Shown: piece by piece, positions 1-13,828 of the stretch
Layout of the letters: each line of letters begins with the position of its first letter
How positions within the stretch are numbered: position 1 is the stretch's first letter
NCBI GenBank assembly: GCA_036852015.1
Contig: JAANDG010000004.1
Span: 62,001 to 126,000, forward strand
DNA from: Pelodera strongyloides
Lineage: Eukaryota; Nematoda; Chromadorea; Rhabditida; Rhabditidae
Reading direction: 5' to 3'
Length of the DNA: 64,000 nt
Position numbers and translations under genes: made by a program
The notes under the pieces: generated by a model
What the model was told of the DNA's origin: nothing
The model's database searches: none
Seen by the model: the letters and a program-made list of their open reading frames with translations, nothing else

Positions 1-540
1 AGCAAGATAGGCGCTATTTCCGGCTTAGTTTTTTAGATAAATTATTGTTAGTTCCTTATTTAAGTTTAGAACTTCTAAATAAAGCTTGCGCGACATTTTA
101 TGTTCGTAATGAATGTTATGTTAGTTGTTATGTGTTATTTTAATAAATGATTGGTATTGTTTGAAAATTGGTAAATTGCTGAAGCTTCGAGTTAGAAGTT
201 AGATAACTTCAGCGGGATAGGCTCATTTTTTCGATTAAGTTCCAGTACCCTTATTCAAAGCTGTTACATGAAGCCAAAATTAAAAATTAATTTTAAACTT
301 GGTTAAACATTCCTTGAAAATTCCTTTCCTGGAACTAGGTATGTCAGATTAGGGCATGATTTATGCCAAAGTAAAGTGGGCTATAAATTCTGTGATTACA
401 ATAAATTAAAATATTTTCCTTATGTAGTTTCTTTGTTTTTACTACACATTTCAAGCACTTCCTTATGTGATACATCAAAATGTATGGGGGTCTGGGTAGA
501 CACCCAGACACACTAACTCTAGACATTGCTTTTTCATTTT

Positions 541-695
541 AGAGCGTTGTAACGGCCGGTTTTTGAAATATATGTGTTCTCATGCATTATATGCAAATGA
601 GTATGATTAGGATAAAAAATAGACACAAAATTCAAAATGGAGCTAATTAGGAATGCAGTTGCAGGATATGTTTCAAAAATTGGCGTTGTACCGTT
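541..695. mobile_element. Decayed TTAA-type MITE copy
   Basis: This stretch shares the internal pattern GGCCGGTTTTTGAAA, then ATATGCAAATGAG, then AAAAAATAGAC with the better preserved element at 44427-44591. The right side ends in a TTAA. The left terminal AGCG is degenerate. It belongs to the same short TTAA-flanked family seen at 5035, 38481 and 44427, but is too worn for exact ends. Confidence 0.5.
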
Positions 696-2969
696 TTAAT
701 TGTTGAATCCTGCCATAAAATGTTTCTACTGTGGCCCGGTTGTATATCCTATACGGTGTGGTCCAATTTATGCTTAAGCGCCGTTTGATACGCATGGCGA
801 GCAACTGCGCGCCAATGTCACGCCGCTCGCGGGTTTGCGCTCCATGGCCACGTTGTTGGTCGACCTTAGCTAATAATTTTATCATTTTTTGTAGCTGACG
901 GACTGTGCTTTCTTCCTATCTGTTCTTCAGCTTCAATTTGAATCCCGTTAGCTACATAGCAATATTAAAGAATCTATGTCCTCGGTGGAATTATGCATAA
1001 AAACGTATAGCTGAAATGTCAGCCATGGCCATGCTTGCAAATATTTTTCTGCATGTTTAAGTTGAAGAATTTTAAGTTTAAATTTTAAGTAAATTCGTTG
1101 GTAAACACGGAAACAATTTAGTTTCTCAGCACGCTACATTCATATATGATATATAATTCGTGAATTTTTGATTTCCAAAAAATCTGGCATCGCGGATGTG
1201 TTATGGAGTTTTTCACATCATAGAACTAGATAGACGGGCGGGAGTAAAAATTTTGTCGTTGATTAGTAAATGGCACTTGCTGGGCAGTGGGCAGTGGGCC
1301 CCGTTCATCAACCGAAATCAGGTGTTTGTTTGTTATATGGTTTTTTCCCAAACGTTGCCCACCCTTAGCTTTTAGACAACAGAAGCTAGTTGAAATTCGT
1401 ACGTATCTCTCCATAGCTATATATAGGATTTGATAAAAATATTGTAACTTGTATGACCTTGGGCAGGTGCCTACTGTATTTTATTTCAAGGTTGATTCCT
1501 TTATTTGTTTGTACGGAACTAGTTCAATGTTTGTCTCTTTTTACATTTATCCCTGATTACCTCAGCATAACAAAAACACATCCACGCGCTAATGAGAAGC
1601 AAATATGACACTCTTTTTATATATATTTTCCCCAGTCTTTGCATGGCTTCGTGTGTGGTCCACCTAAGGACCTAAGGGGCGGACCATGCCACCGAACCTT
1701 GAATAATTGCCAATTAGCCATAAATATGGACTTTTATTTGAAACTTTTGGCTATTTTTGTTTAGGAATAAGCACGCATATTTGACTTGCACACAAAGATA
1801 TCGATTAAAGGGTCAGGCTCACGAGAAAGTCATGTGGTCATGTGGCTTGAAAATACTCAGATTGTGCGGCTGTCCAATGCGAACATATCCACGTAAATCG
1901 TAAAGCATGAAACCTACAATCCAGCCAGTTATTTGGCAAAACTACCACCGGAAACATACTGTAGCTGCATAGTAAAAACATAGAAACGGATATAGTTCAA
2001 CTGCAACATACAACCAAAATTCATTTTTGCGGTAACTTTCCGTTGGTAGTTTTTGCTACCAACGGAATTAGGCAATTAAGTATGCGAATTGTTTTTCACT
2101 TCCCCTTTTTTCTGAAGGGCGGTGGCTTAGCGCAATTGAATGCGGCGTTCAACCAGAACAACGACACAACTCATTGGAACTAATTAGACCCACTTGATTT
2201 CTTAAATTGTATTTTGTTGTTTGTATCAACCAAGTATTGTATAATGCAAAATATCTTTATTTTGTAAAGTGGCATGCCAGGCGAGTTCTGAAACCTACAG
2301 GTTCTGAAACCAAAAATGAATTTTGGTTATGTGTTGCAGTTGAACCATATCCGTTTCTTGGACGTGCTAACGGATTACGTGCAGTTTGTACCAGAAATGC
2401 CCAGAAGCGCATAAAAATTTGCATATAATCCACAAAACACATGTCAGACTGCTTTATGTTGTTTGTGACATGGAATTTTGTCCGTCCTTTGCACTATTAT
2501 ACAATTAGCTCAATTACATGCGTTTCTTCTAAATACATCCCTCTCATAGTTTACAATTAGCTGCACTTATGCACTTATAAACATCCCATTTCTCTAAATT
2601 TATCCTTGTTGAAAGCATAAAAGCTCATTGTCACAAACATGAAGAAAGTTGTTTTCATAATTTTTCACTTCATTGAATTTCGCGTAGACTCAGAGCGTTT
2701 TTGTACTTCACCTGAATTGTAATTCTACTTATATAATTGAACTTTGTAATTGTGAACATTAGCCATTAGCTTTGCAAAAACGTTAAACATTATTATATAA
2801 TTATTTTATCCTTCACATAACTCAGCTTCCTTATTTTCTTACCTAACTGCAACTGCTGAAGCCATAGCTATAGACTCTTTTGTTTTTAAAACTCAAATTT
2901 CAATTGCGAGCAGAGAACATGTTCCAGTGTTTATTTCCTTATGAAATTGTCGACTTTTTGAATGACGAT

Positions 2970-2971
<2 letters not shown>

Positions 2972-3016
<45 letters not shown>

Positions 3017-3020
3017 TCTC
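2972..3020. repeat. (CT)n microsatellite
   Basis: A nearly pure CT tract of about 48 bases. It gives rise to a spurious Ser-Leu-rich open frame and carries no gene. Confidence 0.95.
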
Positions 3021-4061
3021 CATATTCTTTCTAAAAATGGCGCAGACATTTCTAAGGTCTTAGTTCTTGTCCCAACACCAAATGGGCAGTTTCTAAACTT
3101 TTGAGCACCGGATTATTTTAAGAAATATTTGTGCGGTAAAACGGCACATAGTGCAAAATGCCACATGACTTTATGAAAAGTTGCAAAAGCCCTTAGGGCC
3201 CTTAAGCCCCATAATGGCACGCAATCATTAAAGTTTTATAAAGACCGTTACCTAAGCTTTATTGTTAGTCTAAGCTTTCAAAACTTAGAAGAAGAGTAAG
3301 GCCGCTACTGATTTTTTCCAAGAATAAAGGGCCCTTATTGTTTATCTGTTAGTTGTTTTATGTCGTTTTACTCGTGTCGTCGTACAGTAAATAACAATTT
3401 TATTCTTATGTTAGCTGAATAGAAAGTTACCTCATATGATAGGCAGCAGGACCGACATGACATGCGTGTCTTTTGCAGTTGAATTTTCAAAGTAAAACGA
3501 AAAGCTGGCAGCTGATATTCTGTAGTTCTTGTCATTCCGCAGGCTATATGTATTCTATCTCTTGTAGTGGGATTTTGGAGGTCGTAAAACTCAAGTGCCC
3601 CTACATCTCACCGGCACCTCGCCGAGACTTCGCTAAACAATCGCCAGTTTCTCGCCGGTGCACTAAACACCATTTCGCGAAAAGCTGGCAAAGATGGGGC
3701 AGTCGCCGTGCACCCTGCTTTTGCAACTAAATTCGCATTTTCGTACAGTCGTCGCGCATACTTTTCGCCGCGCGAAATTTTCGCGCCTTACACTTAGTTT
3801 CGTCAGTGCTCTCTTTCTCTCTTGTTGCAGTATGTTGGGAAGGAGCAGCTTTAGAAGTTAAATGGGGCAAAATAAGTAAGGTGCCTTAACCATGTTTTCC
3901 ACCAATTCACCGTAAACAGCAATAAAGTGTGTGTTTATTTAAATTAGGAGATTGCGTGCTGGAGCGGCGTCAATACCCAGTTAGTTCCTTGACTGCGGAA
4001 TAAGCTCAAATTTCATACTTTTCTCCCGAATTTTTGAGGAGCAAATAGACAAATTCCCTCT

Positions 4062-4145
4062 TTGCCTCTCTCTCTTTCTTCTCACTCTCTCCCTCTCTCT
4101 CTCTCTCCACCCCTCTCTTTCTCTTTATTTTCTCTTCCTCCCTTC
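4062..4145. repeat. CT-rich polypyrimidine tract
   Basis: An interrupted CT/CCT-rich tract on the plus strand. No gene is visible around it. Confidence 0.85.
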
Positions 4146-5034
4146 TGTACCCTTTCTAACCCAACATTTATCTCTCTAGTTTACGCTCTATTAACATTGT
4201 GATGTTTTCCATATTTTCTGCTAGTATTTATCCTGATGTCTTCCAATAATAGTTACATTACATTTCACTTTAGTCTGGTTCTTCTTTAAAGTATACAATG
4301 GCATCATAGTCCTTTCATTTATTTATTTTGTACGTTTTGCTTACAACCAACGTGAAATCGCCGGAAATAATTTGAAAATTACGTGTCTGGGAAAACTGGA
4401 AAAACAATATCCACTTTCACACCCTTTTGGAATGTTCCATGAATTTTTGTATTGTTTTCCCCTGGCTTTTATTCTTATTTTTATGTTTACACTGGAGAAA
4501 ATTGTCGCCCACCTTTGGGAGTTGTATTAGGGTTTTCGGGAAGAGAAATTAGTCGGAGTACTACTTATATGGCAAGTTAGATATAAAATTGTGTAGTCTA
4601 CAAGCACACCCCCCCAGCATAAGATAATTATCTAATGATCAGTAATTACTAATTTCTCGCAAGTTTTAAAAGCCCAAAGTCTAAGTGTATATCCCCAAAG
4701 TGGAATACGTTTTTTTAGCGCAGGGATAAATCGTTTTTAAAAAGTAACACCGATCAAAACATAACACATTGTGGCGCCGGCTTGATAATGACGCAATCCA
4801 ATTTGAATAATTATCTATTTGAAATCGATTTCAAGCAATTACATTAATTGGCATCCATCTATTGTGGGTGAGACTGGTAAAAAGTGCTTTTTCATTAACA
4901 ATTATGAAATGAACCATGTAAAGTCGCCCAATGAGCCTCTCCACATATTAATAGTTTCTCGAATAATGAAATCTAAAAACTGACTGATCATTCACTGGTT
5001 ATTTATGCCAATTTTCACTCTTACTCTACATTAA

Positions 5035-5212
5035 AGCGAAATAACAGTCGGTTTTTGAAACATATCAAATACACCAGCATTCTAATGCAGCTTATTTATG
5101 CAAATAAACATAAATTACATCAAAAAAGCGAGCTAAATTCGGGTGAATTAGCATAATTACATAAGAATTCAGTTGTCCACGGTGTGTGTGAAAATTCGCC
5201 CGGTATTTCGCT
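5035..5212. mobile_element. TTAA-flanked MITE (AGCGAAAT termini)
   Basis: The element is bounded by TTAA at 5031-5034 and 5213-5216. Its ends are inverted: AGCGAAATA on the left and TATTTCGCT on the right. It carries the GGTTTTTGAAACATAT motif and TATGCAAATAA in common with the copies at 38481 and 44427. A TTAA target duplication is typical of piggyBac-related elements, so a non-autonomous piggyBac relative is likely; no transposase is present. Confidence 0.7.
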
Positions 5213-8200
5213 TTAAGCCCTCTACCCTAGCCCTAGCTGTCGAGTTTTTTCAAAAACATTATTTTGATCCAGGCTGATCAGATTATATATAGTGTCTGTC
5301 TATAGTGACACATCACGCGAGTTCGATATGTAATAGCATTTGATTGGCTAATTTAATGTGACGCGCAATACTGTAATCTAATACACAATGAATTGACGCA
5401 ATTGCTGTCGCTGAACAGTCTGAACTCTAGTATTTGGAACACACGCTGTTCCGATCATTTGGGTTTATTTTATCTAGACAAGACGTTTTTTTGTGTAAGA
5501 ATTACATTACATGGAGTCCTCGATTTTCGAAACAAGGTGTATACCATTACCAACGGTGCAGACAGAGTGTTCTTGGTGGCCTATGACTATAACTCTTATT
5601 TCTTTATTATTATTTTTTCGAGATACCTTAGCTTATAGGCCTAAGAGGTCTTCCGTCAACGCCCAGAGTTTCGGAGTTCATCTGTTTGACTTCCTCCATT
5701 TATAAGTTAATAAAATATTGGGAAAATAAACCAATAAAACGATCCTTAGATCTTTACAAATAATATTTCCTCAAAGAAAACACGGCAATAAAGAGCACAT
5801 GGGCGCATGGCGCCTAAATGAAACGGCTCATAAAATTTGGGACATAAGATCTCTCAATATACGAATTCAGCAAACGCCCAGTTTTTGAATAACCAGCACT
5901 ATTTTTTTAAAGCGATATGGCCCGTGGTATTGAAACCTATGTTGGGTTGTTCCATTCTGTGCAGAATATGGCAGTGTATGATTCACAAAACACGCAGCAT
6001 ACCTCTTTAAGAGAAAGTCTCGTTTGAAGTCTCGTGTTTCAGGAAGTACAACTTTGCGGGATATTGGTATGGATATCATTTTTCCGGCTAGCAATTGCTC
6101 TAAATATGGCAAGGGTAATTGGAGATGTTATTTTCGCCTAATTAGACACTTGATGTCAATATTTACACGTAATGTTATGCGAAAGACGCCGCAAGCTCTG
6201 ATCATTAGAATAAGTGATCAATTCGGATACGTTCATAGTTTGTTATGTGTTAAATGGAGAACTGCTTGATACTAGGAAATATGTATGCCCCAGAAACCCT
6301 TACGTTACAATTAGGCTTCGGAGAGAACAGCGCTTACTAGGACCTTACCTGGTTAGATTTAGATTAAAAGTTTGAAGACTAGTCTTTTCTAGATGTACGC
6401 TAGCTTTTTCATGTTTTCATTATCATGCATACTCCAAGTTACAGCAGGAAAAATATTTGATATAAATATTAGATCTCATGATAAACCCGTTGTTTTCCTA
6501 ATCTCACTGAAATGTGAAACTTTGTGTTGAACCTTACCGAAAAGCTCACAAACAAGAGGTGAACAGAAAACAAAACCTCGAGTTTCATTTCCGAACGTTG
6601 CAAAATAAAATATGATCTTTTTGTTGTCGATGGTCCCTAACAGGGTAATTAGCAATGAGCCTTTATAAGAGGAGCGTCAAGTATGCAGATATGTCTGCCG
6701 TACTGTCGTCAACCTTAGCTTATGCGACTTATGCCTTCGTAAACCTTGGCGCAGTTTCCAAATATTTACAAAGCTAGCGCTGCAAACGTTTTAGCAGCGA
6801 TCGTCAAAATATATTATATTTAACTTGACGAACGTAGGTACTAGTTCTCTAGCACAGGAGTAGGTTGACGTCGTTAATCTTACAGTACGAGCTCTTGTCC
6901 AACAAAAAGAGTGGTCCATTACTCTGGTCATTAACGAAAAGGTTCAAGTTATGATCAGCAAAGTTTTTCGGAACAAGGTTTTTCCCTCCCTCTCTCGCTC
7001 TCTTTCTCTCTCTCTGAGCTTCTCTTTTATCATTTTCCTCCCTTTTGTCATTTTCCTCCCTTTTCCCTTTCCTCCTAAAATCATCACAAGTGATCTCTGC
7101 TAGAAGTCGTTCCATCATTTTAGTTGCCTAAGGTGACAGGTAGCAGTTCTAATTTGTTCCCTTGACCGAAATCACCGGTTCTATTGATTATAAGTCTTCT
7201 TTATTTGAATGTAATGTGTAATGTTTGCGCCTCTAAATGTTGTAAGCTTGTAAGCACAGTCCATCAATCTTTTGATTACTATCAGAACAGCGATTCTGCA
7301 AGGGTGGTATAATACTGCTTGTATATCTTATACGTATAAGGATGAGGTGAAGGTCGTAGGACTGATTCAGCACCGATGTGGCACTCGTCTGGCACTCATA
7401 TAGCACTGATCTCGCACAGAAAATCGGTGCGGCGGCACAGTGTCTTCTATTTTCTGTGTATGTCCACAGTATGTTTGAACTGATGTCACGAGACCCGGCC
7501 ATGAGTTCGCATTTTTAGTATTTTGTTTTCACTACGCGGCCTACGGCACAAACGACCTTAGCAGCTGTTTTTAATAAGATTTTATTTTCGAAAATATATG
7601 CATTCAGTTACTTTCCTCACAATGAGGCGTGTCGTAGTGGCCATCTGTCATGTGTCACTATTCCCATTACTATTTGTCAACTGTGTGAGATAAGCAACAC
7701 CTTCGTAAACCTTAACACTTCTTTGTCTTCATTTTTATTCGTCTACCCCAATGTTTAACGGGGTTTGCATGTGCTTAGCTAGATGTTACACCCAAGCCCA
7801 AGATTATACTATAGTACCTCTCAACCATCTCTATACCAGCTCTGTTGATTTTGCAGTCCCTAGGAGATAGTAAGATTCTCATTGAAGCTCATGTGATCAT
7901 ATACTACTGCAATGATTATTTCGGCGGACTACGGCTACTGTAGTTTGGAGTTTGGAGTCATTATAGGATTAGGCTTCCATGGTCGGACACTTGGCTTGTC
8001 GCGCCATGTGTGTCTGACGAAAAGTAGACGCATGGTGTAAAGCATATACGTGTGTATGAGACGTATCAATATTGACTGTCTGCCTATGGTCACATGCGGC
8101 AGCCGCATTTGACCACCGCGTATGGTCAGACGCACTTCTGTAAGCCCGTATGAATAATCGCATATGGCTACCTGGAAATCTGTATGACCTTACGAACGAT

Positions 8201-8351
8201 CTCGTAAGACCACATGCCCTTCGGTATTCGCTTATGAATGTTTTGTGTCTCCATTCCATTTGTGCGCAAACGCTCGTACAGCGTCAGTTGTCATACACTT
8301 TGGAGAGATGTTATCATTTCCGTGAGCGTGAGCTTCTCGTGCGTGCTACGA

Positions 8352-8386
8352 GGGAGAAAGAGAGAGAGAGAGAGAGAGATGATGAG

Positions 8387-8437
<51 letters not shown>

Positions 8438-8520
8438 GTAAGAGAGAGAGAGAGAAAGTAAGAGAGAGAGAGACAGAGAGAGAAAGTAAAAGAGAGAGAG
8501 AGACAGAGATAGAGAGAAAA
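8352..8520. repeat. (GA)n tract with a 47-base poly-A run
   Basis: AG-rich microsatellites surround an uninterrupted run of 47 A at 8387-8433. The length of the A run should be regarded as uncertain because such runs are error-prone in sequencing. Confidence 0.9.
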
Positions 8521-9684
8521 GACTGAAAAAGAGTGTTGAACAGGCACGTCTTCAAATCATCCCCAACTGTTTTCCCTACTCCCCCACCCCGGGGCGTTGT
8601 TTTAATCGAGGAAACTTAATCACTTTCTATCTTTATCTTTTCGGAACACAAACATGATCTTATCGCTTTCTCCATCAATCAGAACGCTTTTTAACGCTGG
8701 GCAATTTGTCGCAATCGTTCTAGAACGGCCAGTAGATGTTCAGTTATAAAGAAAACTATTACTAATTATTAATTCATGATATACTGGTATACTGTGAGAA
8801 TATGAGTGTGAAGAGTAACCTACTACTGTAGCAAAGCATTAGTAAATAGTGGAGGCGCTAGGATTTTGCTCATGTCGGCCGTCTACCTTCTCTTCCCATC
8901 TTGAGTTGATATGAGCTTGCCTTTAAATCTCGGATTTTCGATCACGGACTATTCCTACTGTATATTTGATTTCTTACTCCTTGCAATTAGTATTCATTGT
9001 ACTGATTATTGCAGTACTGTTCTTTCTCATGCTTCTTACTCAAGGTTTGTGCAACCGTTGTCCTGATCAAAGTATTATCTACGTACCATATAACTACACA
9101 ACAATTTTCAGACTTTCACAAAGCGATAAACAAAATGGGCTCCAGTATGGCGAAGGAATCGCACAGGACTTATTACACATTGGATTCACCGAAGCGAAAT
9201 AGACGACGAAGCGGTATGTTATCAAAATCTGGGTCTCCACCCCGTGTATGCGCAGAGTGCTCCATACGTGCACGACAAGTTTACATGTCAACTTGGCGCA
9301 CCTATGGCTCACATATGGCCCCAGCTCCACAAATGCGCCACAATTGAGCCAAGTAGCGGCGCCTAATTAGCATAGAGTGAGGCTTAATTATTCTTGATTG
9401 ACGTTGATAATTACAGATCCCGGTAAGCAGTTCTCCAAAGAATATGCTCAATACTGGCGGACTGAGGCACAACGGACACGACCAACGCACTCTGCGTCCA
9501 CATCGTGGACAATTGACAAATCACAGTACCCATTTTGTGGGTTTCAGTTTTATGTTTGATTAATATGATGGTTGTAGTTTGCATGTTACAGTTCAATACA
9601 CCTAAAGCACCTAAAGCCACATATACACCTAAAGCCAGTGGACGCACAACAGCTACTGGTAGTGCCTTTCTATTATACTACGTT

Positions 9685-9852
9685 CTCAGGCGCGCAGCGC
9701 GGACATGCGAATCCGCTTCCGCGGGAAAGAGATGGCTTTTTGAAATGGGAAAGGCGGAGACGCAGAAAGTGGGCGGGATCTCTCTGTCTCGCGATTTTCA
9801 ATGCAAATTTGCAATATTTTCCCGCGGACGCGGATACGCATGTCCGCCTGAG
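9685..9852. mobile_element. Short foldback element, GC-rich arms
   Basis: The left arm starts CTCAGG and, after an extra 9-12 bases, continues CGGACATGCGAATCCGC and CCGCGGGAA. The right arm is its reverse complement ending CGGACATGCG-type sequence and CCTGAG. The two arms flank about 80 bases that contain no frame of note. It looks like a MITE. Open frames across it are artefacts of the arms. Confidence 0.6.
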
Positions 9853-10138
9853 GACCAGAGTATGAATACAGCTTTCACGACACGAGAATCGAACTTGGTT
9901 CTCGGTGATTCTTAGGAAAGTTTAGCGTCTCGGAAAGACCTTCAGATAAATTTGCAGATTCTTCCTAAAAAACGTTGACGAAACTGTTTATGAACTAAAT
10001 GAATTCCAGATGACCAATCAAACCGAAGTTCGAATCGTTCTTCAACATCTCAATATTCTTCTGCATACTCATCGAAAGAAAAGTTTTCAAATGATTTCTC
10101 GGTAAACACAAATTATCAACGAAAATAAAAAACTTGCT

Positions 10139-10256
10139 TCAAAGCGGTATGGCTCGTGGACTTGAAAAGTACGCACAGAATGGAGCACAATTAGAATATA
10201 ACGACGTGAAGCTTCCCTGTGTACATGTACAATCAAACTATTGTGCCATACCGCAT
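10139..10256. mobile_element. Possible MITE with AAAGCGGTATGGC ends
   Basis: The left end reads AAAGCGGTATGGCTCGTGG and the right end is the inverse, ending GCCATACCGC. A partial relative with AAAGCGATATGGCCCGTGG lies near 5916. Both are degenerate, and boundaries are approximate. Confidence 0.4.
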
Positions 10257-11005
10257 CATGTAGTTCACTTGCATATCACATTTAAAAATATTTTAATGTC
10301 TAATTTCAAACGAACATCTATCGACTTTTTTGTACATATTGTGGCAAATATGTAGTAAACCTTGAATTGAACCCCTTGCCTTTCAAGATACTGTACGCTG
10401 TTGTCCACTTTGCATATTATTTAGACAATTATTGAAAGTATCGAATACGCGATTAGCATTTGTGTTGGATATTAATCAATTCTTGTTAATTATATTTATG
10501 CCATTTGACATAGAAACTATATTTAACTTTTTGGAAGTCCCCATACTAATACTACAACTGATACTACTATTGCGTTTTGTATTTCCCGTTTGAAAGTTTA
10601 TCTTGCGTAAGTTAGCCCAAAATACTCACAGTTCTCTTCGTAGCCAAACTACCGCTTTAATTTTCATGCGATTTATTTCCTTCGATTCTTAACATCTGTG
10701 ATCTCGGTCTGAATATGTATCATCAAATCAATAAACAATTTGCAAACCAATTTTTATCGATAAATCTCTTCAAGCAATTCACAGCGTAGACAAGAAACAT
10801 GCAAAGTTACAAATTACAGGCTAATGTATCACAGTGTATCATGGAACCTCATAGAATAACCAAAGCGAGGCTGACTTTACTTACTGTCCTCAAATGGAAA
10901 AAGAGTTTTATAAATTTGTTAAATAGTAAAGCTAAATTATACAAATCAATGTAGCAATCGAGTTTTCAATCATTAAGTATCAATGACTAAGTGTCAATCA
11001 AAAAG

Positions 11006-13786
11006 TTAGAGGGCAAAGTACTCAGAGTCGGGCATTTCGAAAGTGGCCACATACTTGGACTTGGCACCATTGGACACTCCCTGATTATTCTGATTTTGAC
11101 GGAAAGCAGGGGACCTGGAGCGGGGCCTGATCACCGGGACTTGTAGGGGCTTGAGGGGAGCAGCAGGCAGCTGGGGAGCCGAACAGGCGCCGCGACGTAG
11201 CAGCACACGATCAGCGTCGTAACTGAAAGGCAAAGATAATTAGACATAACTAACTAAGTCATTGAGTAATGATGTAATACAGCGCGTAAATCTGTTGTAT
11301 ATGAACCAAAATATCGGCTGGCAAAATAGATTAGATACATTGCTTCAAAAAGACAACAAGGCTTCTCCCGGTTTGGTAAATGCGGACACTGAAGTTCTAC
11401 AAAGTAACTTGCTCACCTGAACTCTACTCCATACGAACACAACGAAGAGAAGTGCTGACAGTTGCGGAAACGAGTGTTGTAGTGGGAGAAAGACTGAAAT
11501 GTGCTACGTAAGAGGATGATGGAATGCTTTCAAAACAAAGTTGCTCGCCTTCGACACAAGTTGATAACTGGTGAGAAGGGTAGTAACAGTTTACTTCAGA
11601 AATTATGCTCATCCCCAACGTTAATTTTCACTTTCACTACTGAAAGCAAACCATTCCATGATCAAAGTGAACAGCCTTAATACCAATGCGAGAGCAACAT
11701 GTCACTGGGAAAATACAATACAACGCATGCAAAATCAAACATACCCCATTCTCCATCAGCTGCTTTGCAATTGCGACGATCACGCGCCCTTCTCGCACAA
11801 GGAGCGGATGTGTTACGCGGAAACAACGCGGCACACTCGCATGACGACCGCAAGCATGCACAAATGAGTGCCAAGGCTCGCAGCGAACTGCTCCAATGGC
11901 AGAGTTCAGAGAGGAGAGGGATGTGGACAGAGAGGCGTGGTCAGTCACTGAAAATTATCTATAATAATTTGCTTTTAAACGAATAAAAAACTGAATGTAG
12001 CTTCAGTTTCCAATTTAGCCCAACAGTCAACAGCTACAGTAGCGAATTAGCAAAAATCATTGATACCGTAGTGGTTAGTGGTAACGTAGTTGGTACCGTA
12101 GTTGGTAGATACCGTAGGTACTTGGTACCGTAGTTGGCAGGTACCATAGTTGGTAGGTACCATTTTTGGTGCTCTAGAATGGTATAGATCATCACGCACC
12201 CGAAGAATTGGCAAAGTGGATCATCCATCCTCCCTCAACATATATTCCCGAATGGTGGAAGTCAGTGCCATCAGATGTTATGTAGCGAACAAAGATCTCG
12301 TCTCCTAAAATAGTGTTTAATTATCTTCAATTATCATAAAACCGGACGTATTCTCTCCTCACTAACACTGTAGGAAATCACTAGTGTTGAACAATGTACG
12401 GTAAAACGAGACAGATTGACTGCGACCACACAAAAAGTTTAACAAAAGTAATCAGCAGTAGGACGCCAAATAGTTCCGAAAACGTCGTCAGTTGTTTTTT
12501 TGCGGGTTCCTGCATGGCTAAGCTACCGACTTGAGACCAGAAAGCAGGCTTGATCAAATGGTCCAAGGTTTTCAAAAGTTGGAACGAAACGAGTCGACGT
12601 ACCAGGCAAAAGTACGGCATCCGGGTTGGCGTGGACCTGGTCGGGAAGTTCGGATAGAGTCATCAGCTGCAAACACAATTTTAATTTTAAGCAAATATAA
12701 TTGTTAACCGTATTCAGCAAAAGAAAGAAACCCTGCGTTGCCCTGTGCCAGGACGCACAGTCCGTCCAGATATAGGTTTTTGTTTTGATTGATATCTATG
12801 AGGAATCATTTTCCGGATACACTAGTTGTTTCAAAGCAGAGTACCGGCTGTTCATGAAGCAGAATGTTCCAGCAATGCAAGGCATAAAGCAATTAGGGCA
12901 ATTAACTTACGTCATGATTGGTGGGAATACGGCAATTGACCGGAGGGCGGGTGAAGTCCACAGTCGGATTTGGCGAGAAGTGAGTTTCAATAACAGAAAT
13001 GAGGGAAAGGGCACTGTCCACGTCCAGAGGGCACGAAAGCTGAAAATATGATAATTAGGATATACATTTTTAAATTTGAAGGGTGGGATAGAGTAGGATA
13101 GAGACACCGAGAAAGTGAATCGAGAGAGAGGGAGAATTAGAGTGAGAGAGAGGCAGTGAAAGAGAGCATCTGACCGAACAATGAAACACCACAAACCTTC
13201 ATAACAGGAGAGATAACCTGCTGATTCCTAGCGTTGGCGGTGACCATGTGAACCTTAATTCAGAGATAAAGTCAAGGTATCAAAGAGCTTTAGAGAAGAG
13301 CAAGATCAGAAGAGCCGAAGCTGTACACAGATGAAATATGTAGTCATAACCACAATCTTGTAGTTTATCCTCGTTAGTCTTCAGCAGTCTCAGCATCTAA
13401 CCACCGCCACAGTCATAACCACATAGATGCGATGCTCGTCAGGTTGATTCCATAAAAGCACACCTCATGAAGTCCCTCGTTGTTCTCCTTGGCGAAGAGT
13501 GCGTACTTCTGACCGTATCCGGTGAGACAGTGCTTCAGAAGTTGACGGTTCAGTGCGCCCTTGCAGAAGGAGGTGATCTCGCCTGAAGACAAAATGATCT
13601 ATAAGGCTATATAATGATCTACAATTCAGAAGAAAATGATCTACAACATGACGACACGATCTACAAGGGGATAAAATGATCTACAAGGCAATTAAATGAT
13701 CTACAGTACAAATCAAAATGATCTACGGGCAATCACAATGAGTACTTACTCTCAAGTCCGTCACGGATGGGATCCCAATCGGCCAT
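11006..13786 (-). CDS. LRAT/EGL-26-like (NlpC/P60 superfamily) protein, 9 exons
   Basis: Exons on the minus strand: 13750-13786, 13464-13582, 13197-13253, 12911-13039, 12603-12666, 12200-12304, 11745-11947, 11417-11493, 11006-11222. Phases close to give 335 residues. The papain-like circularly permuted fold of the LRAT family is shown by an H-box, HHSGIYVEGGWMIHF (about residues 152-166), and a downstream NC-box, NCQHFSSLCSYG (about 249-260). The expected His, His and Cys (H153, H165, C250) are all present, so acyltransferase or thiol-hydrolase activity is possible. EGL-26 of C. elegans is a known member; the substrate here is unknown. The N-terminal 130 residues and the Pro/Arg/Ser-rich tail (about 280-320) show no domain I know. 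Intron 1 holds a 7-fold repeat and intron 6 a GGTACCGTAGTTGGTA-type minisatellite. It is divergent from the gene at 14674. Confidence 0.82.
12060..12165. repeat. GTACCGTAGTTGG minisatellite in an intron
   Basis: Degenerate repeats of GGTACCGTAGTTGGTA lie in the intron between exons 6 and 7 of the LRAT-like gene. At least five imperfect copies are visible, with unit length of about 16-20 bases. Confidence 0.75.
13591..13730. repeat. Intronic AAATGATCTACAA repeat (7 copies)
   Basis: Intron 1 of the LRAT-like gene contains seven copies of a motif close to AAATGATCTACAA, spaced about 20-24 bases apart with unrelated spacer sequence. The conserved part is the 12-13-base motif, while the spacers differ in length and sequence. 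Confidence 0.8.
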
Positions 13787-13820
13787 ATTGGTTAGTTGAT
13801 TATAGAATTGAAGGGTTGCA

Positions 13821-13828
13821 CTGAAAAG
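13821..13828 (-). promoter_or_regulatory. Candidate spliced-leader acceptor of the LRAT-like gene
   Basis: The minus strand reads CTTTTCAG here, ending 34 bases before the ATG at 13786. With no upstream exon visible, a strong 3' splice site this close to the start fits trans-splicing of a leader. Confidence 0.5.

Larger units (their letters stand above)
1..11005. other. Gene-free left flank
   Basis: No exon chain with consistent phase could be built on either strand in these 11 kb. The short open frames present have no splice context, no recognisable domain and mostly lie in low-complexity sequence. The stretch holds CT, GA and poly-A microsatellites, several decayed foldback elements (541-695, 5035-5212, 9685-9852, about 10139-10256) and AT-rich DNA otherwise without visible structure. 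It could be intergenic or part of a long intron of a gene outside the window. Confidence 0.6.

Noticed and set aside
8150..8555. Lys- and Ser/Leu-rich frames on both strands
   Set aside because: They are translations of GA, CT and poly-A tracts.
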